Positions 63,663 to 64,000 of a DNA stretch of 64,000 nucleotides are shown here, piece by piece. The stretch is taken from positions 1,426,001 to 1,490,000 of the forward strand of contig NZ_CP019070.1 in assembly GCF_001956695.1 (NCBI RefSeq). Reading direction: 5' to 3'. A program made the position numbers and the translations under genes. Position 1 is the first letter of the stretch. The number at the start of each line of letters is the position of its first letter. The notes beneath the pieces were generated by a model, which was not told where the DNA came from, made no database searches, and was given only the letters and a program-made list of their open reading frames with translations. Source of the DNA: Poseidonibacter parvus (GTDB lineage Bacteria; Campylobacterota; Campylobacteria; Campylobacterales; Arcobacteraceae).

Positions 63663-64000
63663 TTGCTTTTATACATACATATACCTTTTTGTGACAGTAA
63701 ATGTTTTTACTGCGCATTCAATTCATATACAGATAAGTTTCATTTAAAACAAGAGTATATGAAAGCTTTAAAATTACAATTAAAAACAGAATTAAATAAT
63801 TATGTAAAAAAACATAATAAACAAATAGAAACAGTTTTTATAGGTGGTGGAACACCATCATGCATCAAACATCATGAATATAAAGAAGTATTTGAAATAT
63901 TCAAACCTTACTTAATTGAAGGTGCTGAAATCACAACAGAAGCAAACCCAAATTCTGCCTCATATGAGTGGCTAGAAAATATGTACAATTATGGAGTAAC
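63663..64000 (+). CDS. hemW: HemW-like radical SAM protein (5' part)
   Basis: The frame runs to the window end. It starts at TTG 63663, seven bases after AGGA (63652-63655), and gives LLYIHIPFCDSKCFYCAFNS with the C10-x3-C14-x2-C17 cluster motif. FIGGGTPS (about 60-67) and EITTEANP follow. This is the HemN/HemW family; the missing N-terminal extension favours the heme chaperone HemW over coproporphyrinogen dehydrogenase HemN. An ATG-only reading would start at 63759 and lose the cluster motif. Confidence 0.88.
   Translation, partial: MLLYIHIPFCDSKCFYCAFNSYTDKFHLKQEYMKALKLQLKTELNNYVKKHNKQIETVFIGGGTPSCIKHHEYKEVFEIFKPYLIEGAEITTEANPNSASYEWLENMYNYGV

Overview
The window is strongly AT-rich chromosomal DNA from a member of the Campylobacterota, most probably the Arcobacter group. 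Support comes from the gene run lysC-hobA-holB-folP (HobA is known only from this phylum), the futalosine menaquinone gene mqnC, a RibBA with a dead RibA half, and the gene runs bamA-mqnC-M16 and gltX2-yggT-slt-lipoprotein-mobB-fbp-small protein-metG. These runs match, from memory, the order in Helicobacter and Campylobacter. No rRNA, IS element, CRISPR array or structural phage gene was seen.

Layout. 1-3.7 kb: the end of glyS, a small membrane protein, a 7TM-DISM diguanylate cyclase and msrA. 3.7-10.4 kb is an accessory island. It holds a frameshifted C-terminal remnant of a family B DNA polymerase, a membrane-anchored NACHT/STAND NTPase (candidate antiphage protein), an SF2 helicase and an intact phage-type family B DNA polymerase. 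10.4-12.8 kb: an M32 carboxypeptidase and an AlkB-type dioxygenase.

12.8-34.7 kb is a carbohydrate block. On the minus strand a tightly packed run reads HAD phosphatase, SorC-type regulator, tesA, ybbA-like, ybbP-like. Divergent to it lies a complete polyol route: ABC transporter for mannitol/sorbitol (binding protein, two permeases, ATPase), long-chain mannitol dehydrogenase, fructokinase, zwf, pgl, edd, eda, pgi, a non-phosphorylating GapN-like dehydrogenase and pyruvate kinase. Imported mannitol would become fructose, fructose-6-P, glucose-6-P and then, by the Entner-Doudoroff pathway, pyruvate plus glyceraldehyde-3-P. GapN would oxidise the latter directly to 3-phosphoglycerate. Several RNA hairpins punctuate this block, including two mutually exclusive ones between the binding-protein gene and the permease genes.

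34.7-38.5 kb: a Cache-type sensor kinase with a degenerate receiver-like tail, two small lipoproteins, and a four-tRNA operon (Gln, fMet, Met, Thr) behind a consensus promoter. 38.5-46.2 kb: ribBA, a hypothetical gene, pckA with the sodium-pumping oxaloacetate decarboxylase oadGAB, an unlisted 31-residue ORF, and an S24/CI-like repressor. 46.2-64 kb: conserved housekeeping genes (metG, fbp, mobB, slt, yggT, a GluRS2-type gltX lacking both class I signatures, an M16 protein lacking its zinc motif, mqnC, bamA, tyrA, folP, holB, hobA, lysC, rppH) and the start of hemW with a TTG codon.

A recurring feature is proteins that keep their family fold but lack catalytic signatures: GluRS2, the M16 protein, the RibA half of RibBA, a MurE/MurF-like protein and the receiver-like tail of the kinase. 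All assignments come from reading translated sequences and recognising motifs; no search was run.
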